Assembly: GCF_019880305.1 (NCBI RefSeq)
Contig: NZ_CP082301.1
Location: 5,084,001-5,148,000 of the forward strand
Reading direction: 5' to 3'
DNA from: Streptomyces decoyicus
Lineage (GTDB): Bacteria > Actinomycetota > Actinomycetes > Streptomycetales > Streptomycetaceae
Length of the DNA stretch: 64,000 nt
The first letter of the stretch is position 1. Each line of letters starts with the position of its first letter. Under the pieces are notes generated by a model that made no database searches, was not told the DNA's origin, and worked only from the letters and a program-made list of their open reading frames with translations. Of this stretch, positions 34,280 to 42,390 are shown one piece after another. A program made the position numbers and the translations under genes.

Positions 34280-35428
34280 TCAGCCCGGGCGGACGCTCCC
34301 GTAGATCGGCATGTAGTAGATCGACTCCTCCCGGACGTTGGCGCCCGGGTGCGGTGCGTGGATCATCTTGCCGCCGCCTATGTACATGCCCACGTGGCTG
34401 ATGTCGTCGTAGAAGAAGACCAGGTCACCGGGCTTGAGATCCTTGGTGGCGATCCGCTGGCCGACCTTGACCTGGTCCCAGGTGGTCCGCGGCAGATCGA
34501 CGCCGGCCGCCTTCCACGCCGCCTGCGTCAGCCCCGAGCAGTCGTAGGAGCTGGGGCCGGTGGCGCCCCAGACGTACGGCTTGCCCGTCTGGGCGCGGGC
34601 GAAGGCGAGCGCCTTCTCGGCCTTGGCGGAGGACGAGCCTCCGGTGGAGCCGTCGTCGGTGCCGCCACCGGTCTGCCCGCCGGCGGAGCCGCCGCCGTCG
34701 TGCTGCCTCTGGCGCTCCCGCTCCTGCTGCTTGCGCGCCTCCTCCTCGGCCTTGCGCTTGGCCGCCGCCTCCTTGCGGCGCTCCAGCTCCGCCATCCGCG
34801 CCTTCTCCTGGGCGGTCAGCCGGGACAGCAGCTGCCGGGCCTCGGCCAGCTTGTCCTGGACGGACCGCTTGGACTCCTTGAGGGAGGCCTGCGACGTCTG
34901 TAGCCGCTCCAGGCTGCGGGACGCCTCCGCGCGCTGCCGGGCGGCCGCCGCCTGCTGCTCCTGGTAGTCGGAGACGGCCTGCTTCTGCCGGCCGGTCATC
35001 CGCTCCATGAGGTGGCTGCGGTCGAAGAACTGCTGCGGGTCCTTGGCGAGCATCAGCTGCGCCGTCGGGTTCAGGCCGCCGGTGCGGTACTGCGCGGAGG
35101 CGAAGGTGCCCAGCATGCGCCGGGACTCGTTCATCTTCTCGGCGCGCTTGGCGGCGGCGTCGAGCAGGCCGTCCACGGTGTCGCGCTGGGCTTCGGCGCG
35201 CTCCTTGACGGCGTTGTACTTCTGGGTGGCCACCTCGGCCTGGTGGTAGAGGCCGTCGACCTTCTGCTTGACCTCTTCGATGCCGGGCTTGGGCGCCCGG
35301 GGTGCCGCGTCGGCGGACTGCGAGAGCAGGGTGGCCGAGGCGAGGGCGGCGGTGGTGAGCCCGACCGCCGTACGACGGCCTCCGGGTGAGGCGAGAATGC
35401 TGGTGCGCGGCTTGCGATGCGACGCCAA
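34280..35428 (-). CDS. Secreted NlpC/P60 peptidoglycan hydrolase (copy 2), riboswitch-controlled
   Basis: 382 residues from TTG 35428 (ASHRKPRTSIL), chosen because AAGGAG lies 9 nt upstream and the riboswitch occupies the DNA above it; the longer frame to 35551 would be translated through the aptamer. A signal-like segment, a ~230-residue coiled coil (KVDGLYHQAEVATQKYNAVKE ...) and an NlpC/P60 domain follow, with Cys in GPSSYDCSGLTQAAW and His in DISHVGMYIGGG. It is probably involved in wall remodelling during growth or germination. The c-di-AMP riboswitch links its expression to osmotic/turgor signalling. Confidence 0.93.
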   Translation of the reverse strand: MASHRKPRTSILASPGGRRTAVGLTTAALASATLLSQSADAAPRAPKPGIEEVKQKVDGLYHQAEVATQKYNAVKERAEAQRDTVDGLLDAAAKRAEKMNESRRMLGTFASAQYRTGGLNPTAQLMLAKDPQQFFDRSHLMERMTGRQKQAVSDYQEQQAAAARQRAEASRSLERLQTSQASLKESKRSVQDKLAEARQLLSRLTAQEKARMAELERRKEAAAKRKAEEEARKQQERERQRQHDGGGSAGGQTGGGTDDGSTGGSSSAKAEKALAFARAQTGKPYVWGATGPSSYDCSGLTQAAWKAAGVDLPRTTWDQVKVGQRIATKDLKPGDLVFFYDDISHVGMYIGGGKMIHAPHPGANVREESIYYMPIYGSVRPG

Positions 35429-35450
35429 GGCCGGCGACTCCTTCCGTGGA

Positions 35451-35650
35451 CCGCCTACCGGGTTAGCTGTCGGGTTCGGGCGGTGTCGCTGACGGAAGGC
35501 TTGCCCTACGGTCCGGACGTCCGCCGACGGCGGCTGCCCGGATCGATTCACCCCGGTGGTGCTGGTGGGTCCCCGGCTCCGGATGCCTCAGGGCAGGGCC
35601 GGACTCGGCGTGGGCGGCCCGTGCGGACGCTGTCGTCCACGGGGAGGCGG
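35451..35650 (-). promoter_or_regulatory. ydaO/yuaA c-di-AMP riboswitch
   Basis: On the minus strand the hallmarks of the ydaO aptamer appear in order: CCGGGGACCCA (~35580), GGGGTGAATC (~35550), GTAGGGC (~35512), and near the 3' end CCCGAACCCGACAGCTAACC followed by GTAGGC. P1 is CCGCCT (35650-35645) with AGGCGG (35456-35451). The AAGGAG and TTG start of the NlpC gene follow at once. In bacteria this RNA binds cyclic di-AMP and usually turns expression off. Assigned by motif recall, not by a covariance search. Confidence 0.88.
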
Positions 35651-35665
35651 GCTGCCTGAGCGAGG

Positions 35666-35695
35666 ACGTTAGCCAACTCGTGTGGCTCCTGTGAA
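35666..35695 (-). promoter_or_regulatory. Promoter of riboswitch-NlpC transcript
   Basis: TTCACA (35695-35690), 18 bp, TAACGT (35671-35666) on the minus strand. The predicted start point (~35658) falls just upstream of the aptamer P1 helix. A similar ggcttagcgtcctcc block precedes the other NlpC gene. Confidence 0.6.
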
Positions 35696-35878
35696 GGCTG
35701 ATGTTCGATATGCCCGAAACCTTTTCGTGACCTGAACGCGATGCGGGGGTTGTTGTGGCAGATGTCGGATTCGGGTAGACGACGCGGTGCCCGGTCTGTG
35801 AAGGGCCCGGCCGCCTGACCTGCCGCGGCGCCACGGCCCGCTCCGTATGCGCCCCGCAATTGCCTACTCCGCGGCGGG

Positions 35879-35901
35879 CTGTCAGTGCGGCAGCCTAGAC
35901 T
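35879..35901 (+). promoter_or_regulatory. pcrA promoter of DNA-damage (RecA-NDp/PafBC) type
   Basis: CTGTCAGTG (35879-35887), 8 nt, TAGACT (35896-35901), then nine bases to ATG 35911. This matches the TTGTCAGTG-N8-TANNNT pattern of RecA-independent DNA-damage promoters, and the gene driven is a DNA-repair helicase. Confidence 0.7.
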
Positions 35902-35910
35902 CGGTGGGCG

Positions 35911-38367
35911 ATGAGCAGCCTCTTTGACGACAGCTTCCTGGCGGACCTCGGCCACAAGGGCGAGGAGGAGCACCCGCCGCCTCCCGAGGACGAGCACGGC
36001 CCGGCCCCGGAGGAGATCCCCGCCGACCTCTTCGGCGGGCGGTTCGACGCGCCCGCCCCCAGAGAGGCGTTCTACCGCGACGGCGCCGCCCGTCCCGCCC
36101 TCGACCCGGCGACGCTGCTGGAGGGGCTCAACGACGAGCAGAAGGCCGCCGTCGTGCACACCGGCGGCCCGCTGCTGATCGTCGCCGGCGCCGGCTCCGG
36201 CAAGACCCGTGTGCTGACCCACCGCATCGCGCATCTGCTCGCCGAGCGCCATGTCCACCCCGGCCAGATCCTCGCGATCACGTTCACGAACAAGGCCGCC
36301 GGTGAGATGAAGGAGCGCGTCGAGGAGCTCGTCGGCCCGCGCGCCAACGCCATGTGGGTCTCCACCTTCCACAGCGCCTGCGTCCGCATCCTGCGCCGCG
36401 AGTCCAAGAAGCTGGGCTTCACCTCGTCCTTCTCGATCTACGACGCCGCCGACTCCAAGCGCCTGATGGCCCTGGTCTGCCGCGATCTGGATCTGGACCC
36501 CAAGCGCTACCCGCCCAAGTCCTTCAGCGCGAAGATCTCCAACCTCAAGAACGAGCTCATCGACGAGGAGACCTTCGCCGGGACGGCCGCCGACGGTTTC
36601 GAGAAGACCTTGGCCGAGGCGTATGCCATGTACCAGGCGCGGCTGCGCGAGGCCAACGCCCTGGACTTCGACGACATCATCATGACGACGGTCAATCTGC
36701 TCCAGGCCTTCCCCGATGTCGCCGAGCACTACCGCCGCCGCTTCCGCCACGTCCTCGTCGACGAGTACCAGGACACCAACCACGCCCAGTACACCCTCGT
36801 CCGCGAGCTGGTCGGCCCCGCCGAATCCGCCGCCGAGCTGTGCGTCGTCGGTGACGCCGACCAGTCGATCTACGCCTTCCGCGGCGCCACGATCCGCAAC
36901 ATCCTCCAGTTCGAGGAGGACTACCCGGACGCGACGACGATCCTGCTGGAGCAGAACTACCGCTCCTCGCAGACGATCCTCTCCGCCGCCAACGCGGTCA
37001 TCGAGCGCAACGAGAACCGCCGCCCCAAGAACCTCTGGACCGACGCCGGCGCCGGCCCCAAGATCACCGGCTATGTCGCCGACACCGAGCACGACGAGGC
37101 CCAGTTCGTCGCCGACGAGATCGACCGGCTGACGGATGCCGGTGACGCCAAGGCCGGCGATGTCGCCGTGTTCTACCGCACCAACGCCCAGTCCCGTGTC
37201 TTCGAAGAGATCTTCATCCGGGTCGGGCTGCCCTACAAGGTCGTCGGTGGCGTCCGCTTCTACGAGCGCAAGGAGGTCCGCGACGTCCTCGCGTACCTGC
37301 GGGTGCTCGCCAACCCCGAGGACACCGTCCCGCTCCGCCGCATCCTGAACGTCCCCAAGCGCGGCATCGGCGACCGCGCCGAGGCGATGATCGACGCCCT
37401 GTCGCTGCGCGAGAAGATCACCTTCCCGCAGGCGCTGCGCCGGGTCGACGAGGCGTACGGCATGGCGGCCCGCTCCGCCAACGCCGTCAAGCGCTTCAAC
37501 GTCCTCATGGAGGAGCTCCGCACCATCGTCGAGTCCAAGGCCGGACCCGCCACGATCCTGGAAGCGGTCCTGGAGCGCACGGGCTACCTCGCCGAACTCC
37601 AGGCCTCCACCGACCCGCAGGACGAGACCCGGATCGAGAACCTCCAGGAACTCGCCGCCGTGGCCCTGGAGTTCGAGCAGGAGCGCGGCGAAGACAATCC
37701 CGGCACGCTCTCCGACTTCCTGGAGCAGGTCGCGCTGGTCGCCGACTCCGACCAGATCCCGGACGAGGACGAGGAGGGCAGCGGCGTGATCACCCTCATG
37801 ACGCTGCACACCGCCAAGGGCCTGGAATTCCCGACGGTCTTCCTGACCGGCCTGGAGGACGGCGTCTTCCCGCACATGCGCTCCCTGGGCCAGACCAAGG
37901 AGCTGGAGGAGGAGCGCCGGCTGGCCTATGTCGGCATCACCCGCGCCCGCGAGCGGCTCTACGTCACCCGCTCGACGATGCGCAGCGCCTGGGGCCAGCC
38001 CTCGTACAACCCGCCCTCCCGGTTCCTGGAGGAGATTCCGGGCGACTACGTGGAGTGGAAGCGGACGGGCCCGGCGACGCCGTCCGCGTCGATGGGCGGT
38101 ATGTCGGCGGGCGGCGGAGGCGGCGGCTTCGGCGGCGCACTGTCGTCGTCGCGCGCCAAGGGCCCGAGCGGCTTTGCGACCCGTCGCGCCAGCGACCGTC
38201 CGGTGGTTGCGCTGACCATCGGCGACCGCGTCACCCACGACAGCTTCGGGCTCGGCACGGTCGTCGGCGTCAAGGGCGGCGGCGACAACGCCGAGGCGAC
38301 GATCGACTTCGGCGGCGAGAAGCCGAAGCGGCTGCTGCTGCGGTATGCGCCGGTGGAGAAGCTGTAA
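35911..38367 (+). CDS. pcrA: ATP-dependent 3'-5' DNA helicase PcrA/UvrD
   Basis: 818 residues, superfamily 1A. Motifs in order: Q-motif LNDEQKAAVVHTGGP, Walker A VAGAGSGKTRVL (~93), Ia AITFTNKAA, Walker B DEYQDTNHAQ (~284), III GDADQSIYAFRGA, IV QNYRSSQ, V LMTLHTAKGLEF and VI VGITRARERLY. The C-terminal ~50 residues (VTHDSFGLGTVVGVKG) form the Tudor-like RNA-polymerase-binding module typical of actinobacterial and Firmicute PcrA. An acidic ~60-residue N-terminal extension precedes the helicase. Roles are nucleotide excision repair, removal of stalled polymerase and of RecA filaments. The DNA-damage-type promoter fits that role. Confidence 0.97.
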   Translation: MSSLFDDSFLADLGHKGEEEHPPPPEDEHGPAPEEIPADLFGGRFDAPAPREAFYRDGAARPALDPATLLEGLNDEQKAAVVHTGGPLLIVAGAGSGKTRVLTHRIAHLLAERHVHPGQILAITFTNKAAGEMKERVEELVGPRANAMWVSTFHSACVRILRRESKKLGFTSSFSIYDAADSKRLMALVCRDLDLDPKRYPPKSFSAKISNLKNELIDEETFAGTAADGFEKTLAEAYAMYQARLREANALDFDDIIMTTVNLLQAFPDVAEHYRRRFRHVLVDEYQDTNHAQYTLVRELVGPAESAAELCVVGDADQSIYAFRGATIRNILQFEEDYPDATTILLEQNYRSSQTILSAANAVIERNENRRPKNLWTDAGAGPKITGYVADTEHDEAQFVADEIDRLTDAGDAKAGDVAVFYRTNAQSRVFEEIFIRVGLPYKVVGGVRFYERKEVRDVLAYLRVLANPEDTVPLRRILNVPKRGIGDRAEAMIDALSLREKITFPQALRRVDEAYGMAARSANAVKRFNVLMEELRTIVESKAGPATILEAVLERTGYLAELQASTDPQDETRIENLQELAAVALEFEQERGEDNPGTLSDFLEQVALVADSDQIPDEDEEGSGVITLMTLHTAKGLEFPTVFLTGLEDGVFPHMRSLGQTKELEEERRLAYVGITRARERLYVTRSTMRSAWGQPSYNPPSRFLEEIPGDYVEWKRTGPATPSASMGGMSAGGGGGGFGGALSSSRAKGPSGFATRRASDRPVVALTIGDRVTHDSFGLGTVVGVKGGGDNAEATIDFGGEKPKRLLLRYAPVEKL

Positions 38368-38382
38368 CGGGAGCCGTGCGGG

Positions 38383-38407
38383 CCGGGTGACGGGATCCGT
38401 CACCCGG
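38383..38407. terminator. Bidirectional hairpin terminator
   Basis: A perfect 11-bp stem ccgggtgacgg/ccgtcacccgg (38383-38393/38397-38407) with a 3-nt loop lies between convergent pcrA and the M23 peptidase gene. Confidence 0.85.
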
Positions 38408-38419
38408 CGGGGACGGCGG

Positions 38420-40306
38420 TCAGTTCGGGTCGAGGTCGTGGCCGCGCAGCCACGGCAGCGGGTCGACCGCGGAGCCGCCGCCGGGGCGCACCTCGAAGTG
38501 CAGATGCGGGCCCGTGGAGTTGCCGGAGTTGCCCGAATAGGCAATCTGATCCCCGGCCTTGACCGACCCGGACCGGATCTTGGTGCTGCTCAGATGGCAG
38601 TACCACGTCTCGGTGCCGTCGGGTGCCGTCACGATCGCCATATTGCCGTAGGCGGAGTTCCACTGCGTGCGGACGGTGCCGTCGGTGGCGGACATGACCG
38701 GGGTGCCGTAGCTGACCGGGAAGTCGATGCCGGTGTGCACGGACATCCAGTTCACGCCGGCCTGGCCGAAGGTGGCGCTCAGTCCGTGCTGCTTGACCGG
38801 CAGCACGAACTTGGGGCGCATGGCCTCCTTGCGGGCCGCCTCCTTCGCCTTGCGCTCACGCTCCAGCGCCTGGCGCTCCTTGAGGTCGATCCGCTCCTGG
38901 GTGCGGCTGGCCCGGTCGCGGAAGTCGTCGGCGCTGGCGCTGAGTCCGGCGAGCTGGGTGTCGAGCTTGTTGTTGGCCGCGGACGGCTTGACGGCCTCGG
39001 TGTCGGGCGCGGCCTGGGCGGTCGCTTCGCCCTTGTCGTCGCCGGTGATGCCGGTGACGGACGCGGCGGCCACGGCGCACACGCCCATGGCGGCGACGGA
39101 GGGGACGGCGACGGTCAGCAGCGCCGACCGCTTCACCGGGCGCTTCCGGCCCCGGCCGCGGACGGCCTTTCCGGCAGCCGGCGGGGCGACCCGCCGTCCG
39201 GCGGGAGCGGGGGCCGCGGCGGTGACCGGCATGGCCTGCGTCATGGCGTCCGCGACGGCGGCGGCCTCGCTGGTGCCGTCGGCACCGTGGGAGAGACCGT
39301 CGTCACCGGAGAAGCCGCCGTCGGTCTCGGGCCGCCCGGCCTCGAAGACGTCGGTGTCGAGCTGATCGGTGTCGAACTGGCCGGTGTCGAACTGGCCTGT
39401 GTCGGGCTGACCGGTGTCGGGGTGACCGTTGTCGGGCCGGCCGGTCTCGAAGTGCGGGGTGTCGCCCCACGTGGTGGTGTCCCAGTGGACGGTGTCGGTC
39501 GGGGGCGGGCCGGCCTGCGCCGGAATGCCGGCGATCAGGTTGCGGTCCGTGGTCGGCCAGATCGCCGTGGCCTCGAAGCTCGCGGTGTCCTGGAGCGCGG
39601 TGTCCTGGAGCGCGGTGGCCTGCTGGCCGAGCGCGTCGAAGGCGCCGGTGGTGTCGTACGTGCCGGTGGCGTAACTGCCGGTGTCGTACACGCCGGTGGG
39701 GTAGCTGCCGGTGTCGTACCCGCCGTGCCCGTAGGCGGTGGCCTCGTAGGCGGCCGACTCGTATGCGGTCGTCGTCTCGTACGCGGGAGCTGCGTAGCCG
39801 GCCGCGTCGTGGACCGAGGGCTCGTACGAGGTGTGCGCATAGGGGTCGTAGTCCGCGGCGGCGGAGTGCGGGTCGGCTGCGGCGTAGGCGCCGTTGTCGT
39901 ATGCACCGGTGTCGTAGGTGCCGGTGTCCCACTGCGTCGAGGCGTATGTGCCGGTGTCGTAGGCGCCGGTGGAATAGCCGTCGCCGTAGCCGTCGGCCGC
40001 CGGGTAGGTCCCCGTGTCGTACGCGCCGGTGTGGAAGGTGCCCGTGCCGTACGCGCTCATGCCGTAGGCGCCCGCGCTGTGGGTGCCGGTGTCGTACATC
40101 CCGGTGTCATAGGTGCCGGTGTCGTACATACCGGTCTCGTACGAGCTGGGAAGCGAGCCGAAGAGGGGGTCGCCGTCGCCGTATTCGGCGCTGCCCGTGG
40201 GGGATTGCTGCTGCCCGTAGGAGTCGTAGGCCGGATAGTGCGCATACGAGGCGTCGGAAGCGGAGCCGGTCGGGAGCTGAGCCCCCGATGGGTGACGGTC
40301 GTTCAC
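38420..40306 (-). CDS. Membrane-anchored M23 metallopeptidase with Tyr-Asp-Thr-Gly repeat region
   Basis: 628 residues. The first ~330 residues are low complexity, dominated by YDTG/YDTGTY units and later DTGQ/FDTG units. A basic patch (RGRGRKRPVKRS) precedes one TM helix (LLTVAVPSVAAMGVCAVAAASV). A coiled coil (RASRTQERIDLKERQALERERKAKE) leads to the C-terminal M23 domain with VHTGIDFPVSYGTPV (HxxxD) and GPHLHFEV zinc motifs. M23 enzymes cut peptidoglycan cross-bridges. By topology the repeat region stays in the cytoplasm, which is odd for a wall hydrolase. GTG 40306 (VNDRHPSGAQ) has a GAGAAG site. Confidence 0.9.
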   Translation of the reverse strand: MNDRHPSGAQLPTGSASDASYAHYPAYDSYGQQQSPTGSAEYGDGDPLFGSLPSSYETGMYDTGTYDTGMYDTGTHSAGAYGMSAYGTGTFHTGAYDTGTYPAADGYGDGYSTGAYDTGTYASTQWDTGTYDTGAYDNGAYAAADPHSAAADYDPYAHTSYEPSVHDAAGYAAPAYETTTAYESAAYEATAYGHGGYDTGSYPTGVYDTGSYATGTYDTTGAFDALGQQATALQDTALQDTASFEATAIWPTTDRNLIAGIPAQAGPPPTDTVHWDTTTWGDTPHFETGRPDNGHPDTGQPDTGQFDTGQFDTDQLDTDVFEAGRPETDGGFSGDDGLSHGADGTSEAAAVADAMTQAMPVTAAAPAPAGRRVAPPAAGKAVRGRGRKRPVKRSALLTVAVPSVAAMGVCAVAAASVTGITGDDKGEATAQAAPDTEAVKPSAANNKLDTQLAGLSASADDFRDRASRTQERIDLKERQALERERKAKEAARKEAMRPKFVLPVKQHGLSATFGQAGVNWMSVHTGIDFPVSYGTPVMSATDGTVRTQWNSAYGNMAIVTAPDGTETWYCHLSSTKIRSGSVKAGDQIAYSGNSGNSTGPHLHFEVRPGGGSAVDPLPWLRGHDLDPN

Positions 40307-40555
40307 CAACTTCTCTTTCGCCTCGGCAGCAGGAGAATTAGCGGCGACTGTACCCGGCGGTACGCGGCGGCGACAATCTTCAACAGGTTTTGGGCTCGGC
40401 GAGACCGGGCATTTGGCCGCCTTTCGGCAGTACCCATGCGAGCTCTTGGCGCCCCGTTCGATGTTTGTTCGATCGCGCGTCAAGATCACGTCGCCTGTGC
40501 GGCGCGGATTCGACGTCGCGCGGGACCGGCCGGCGGGTGTCGCGAGCGGCCGGGG

Positions 40556-41500
40556 TCAGGCCACCGAGATGACGTCCGCGGCCCCTTCCGCCGCCTCGGC
40601 CGAGGTCAGCGCTTCACGTATGCCGGCGGCGACGACCCCGTTGACCGGTAGGGCGAGATGTCCGACACCGGCGACATGAACGTTGTGCGCGAGCAAATCC
40701 GGGTGGTCGATTCTGGCCGTCGTCGCGGGAACCATCACCTGGTCCTCGTCGCTCCAGAAAGCGACAAATTGTGTCCGGCAATTCGGCGCCGGACGTGACA
40801 ACTCCGCAATCACCTCGGAGTCGGGCCGCATCTGGCGGACGATCGGGTGCGCCGACATCAGGGGCGCGACACGGGTACCGGAGTGCGGGGTGCCGAGCGT
40901 GACCGCCACACGGACCCGGGCGTCGCCGCCGAGCCGCTGCACGTAATAGCGGGCGATCAGCCCGCCCAGGCTGTGGCCCACGATGTCCACCCGGCGATGA
41001 CCGGTCCGCGCGCACACCTCTTCCACATGGCGGTTCAGCAGCTCCGCGGCCTTACGGAGATCGCAGGTCAGCGGGGAGTAGTTGAGGGCCTCGACATGGC
41101 GCCAGCCGTGCCGGTGCAACGAGCGGCGCAGCAGCAGGAAGACGGAGCGGTTGTCGATGAAGCCGTGCAGGAGGAGGACCGGCGGATGGGCGCGGCCCTC
41201 GGTCGGCAGCAGTGACGGCGTGCCGGGGGCGGGCTGCCTGGCCTCGCGTGCCGGGTGCCCGTCCGGGGGCCCGGCTGCGGGGTGTGGTGCGGGTGCCGGC
41301 GCGGGGTGTGGCACGGGTCGTTCCTGCGAGATGCCGGTCGGGTAGAGGAGGAGATGGCCGGCGAGGACGGCCAGCTCCACGACCGTGCTGCGCAGGATCA
41401 GGGAGGAGGCTCGGGCGGGGAGCCGGCGGGCGCCCTGGAGTGGTGCGGCGAGAAGGCGCGCGAACAGAAGGGGTGCGGAGAGAAAGGGCAGGGCCTGCAT
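40556..41500 (-). CDS. Alpha/beta-hydrolase lipase/esterase
   Basis: 314 residues. A hydrophobic N-terminal segment (MQALPFLSAPLLFARLLAAP ... VVELAVLAGHLLLYPTGI) may anchor it or act as a signal. A Pro-rich spacer precedes the hydrolase fold: oxyanion HG in PVLLLHGFIDNRSVF, nucleophile elbow VDIVGHSLGGLIARYYVQ, acid and His near DEDQVMVP and AGVGHLALP. It matches the triacylglycerol lipase-like group with LGTPHSGT. ATG 41500 with GGGAGGTC upstream is preferred over the much longer open frame. Confidence 0.87.
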   Translation of the reverse strand: MQALPFLSAPLLFARLLAAPLQGARRLPARASSLILRSTVVELAVLAGHLLLYPTGISQERPVPHPAPAPAPHPAAGPPDGHPAREARQPAPGTPSLLPTEGRAHPPVLLLHGFIDNRSVFLLLRRSLHRHGWRHVEALNYSPLTCDLRKAAELLNRHVEEVCARTGHRRVDIVGHSLGGLIARYYVQRLGGDARVRVAVTLGTPHSGTRVAPLMSAHPIVRQMRPDSEVIAELSRPAPNCRTQFVAFWSDEDQVMVPATTARIDHPDLLAHNVHVAGVGHLALPVNGVVAAGIREALTSAEAAEGAADVISVA

Positions 41501-41872
41501 GGCCGACCTCCCGAACGGCATGCGGGAGGCGGCTGTGACCCCCGTATGCCCTCGTGGGAAGCCATGAGCAGCGAGGGCGGGCCTGCGGCGTACCCGTCCT
41601 GATGCGCGCCCGGCGGTGCGGTGGCCCGGCTGCGGCTCCCCGAGCGCCCGCCCCGCGCGCACGCAGCCCGGCCCTGGCGGCACGACACGCGGAACACAGC
41701 GCGTAGCGAACGTGTCCCATGTGTGATTTCCCCCTCCCCGGATGTCACGAAACGGCTGGGTACGCGATGCTGGCGATAACGTTCGTTCACGCTCGTGGCC
41801 GCCGGATCGCGGTCGCGCGATCGATTGTCGGCTCGGCGGCACCACAGTGCCGTGCATGGCTTGGAGGCAGTG
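41501..41872. other. Divergent intergenic region, nothing recognised
   Basis: About 370 bp between the leftward lipase and rightward icmB. It should hold both promoters, but no convincing -35/-10 pair, riboswitch or operator palindrome was identified. Confidence 0.4.
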
Positions 41873-42331
41873 ATGAGTGTGGCTCGGCATGACGGAGCGC
41901 AAGCGGGAATCCAGGGCGCGGCGGGCAGGTCGGGGCCGATCCGGGTGGTCGTGGCCAAGCCGGGCCTGGACGGGCACGACCGGGGCGCCAAGGTCATCGC
42001 GCGGGCGCTGCGCGACGCCGGTATGGAGGTGATCTACACCGGGCTGCACCAGACCCCGGAGCAGATCGTCGACACCGCGATCCAGGAGGACGCCGACGCG
42101 ATCGGGCTGTCCATCCTCTCCGGCGCGCACAACACCCTCTTCGCGAAGGTCATCGCCCTGTTGGAGGAGCGCGACGCGGCGGACATCAAGGTCTTCGGCG
42201 GCGGCATCATCCCCGAGGCCGACATCCCCCCGCTCAAGGCGCAGGGCGTCGCGGAGATCTTCACGCCGGGCGCGACGACCGCCTCGATCGTGGACTGGGT
42301 CAACGCGAACGTGCGCTCGCTGGCGGTCTGA
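41873..42331 (+). CDS. icmB: Isobutyryl-CoA/methylmalonyl-CoA mutase small, B12-binding subunit
   Basis: 152 residues. This is a stand-alone cobalamin-binding domain: PIRVVVAKPGLDGHDRGAKV holds the DxHxxG base-off ligand motif, followed by GLSILSGAHNTLF and KVFGGGIIPEADIPPLK, which line the nucleotide tail pocket. A separate small subunit of this size is typical of isobutyryl-CoA mutase (IcmB) in Streptomyces, whose large subunit is encoded elsewhere; it interconverts isobutyryl- and n-butyryl-CoA. ATG 41873 has GGAGG upstream. The large subunit is not in the window. Confidence 0.88.
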   Translation: MSVARHDGAQAGIQGAAGRSGPIRVVVAKPGLDGHDRGAKVIARALRDAGMEVIYTGLHQTPEQIVDTAIQEDADAIGLSILSGAHNTLFAKVIALLEERDAADIKVFGGGIIPEADIPPLKAQGVAEIFTPGATTASIVDWVNANVRSLAV

Positions 42332-42390
42332 GACACCGGGGAGCCCGGGGACGCGGACGGCCGGGGCGCGGGTGGGTCCGGCGCGGAGAG

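Noticed and set aside
35548..38544. 998-codon minus-strand open frame opposite pcrA
   Set aside because: It is antisense to the helicase motifs and crosses the ydaO riboswitch region; no recognisable domain.
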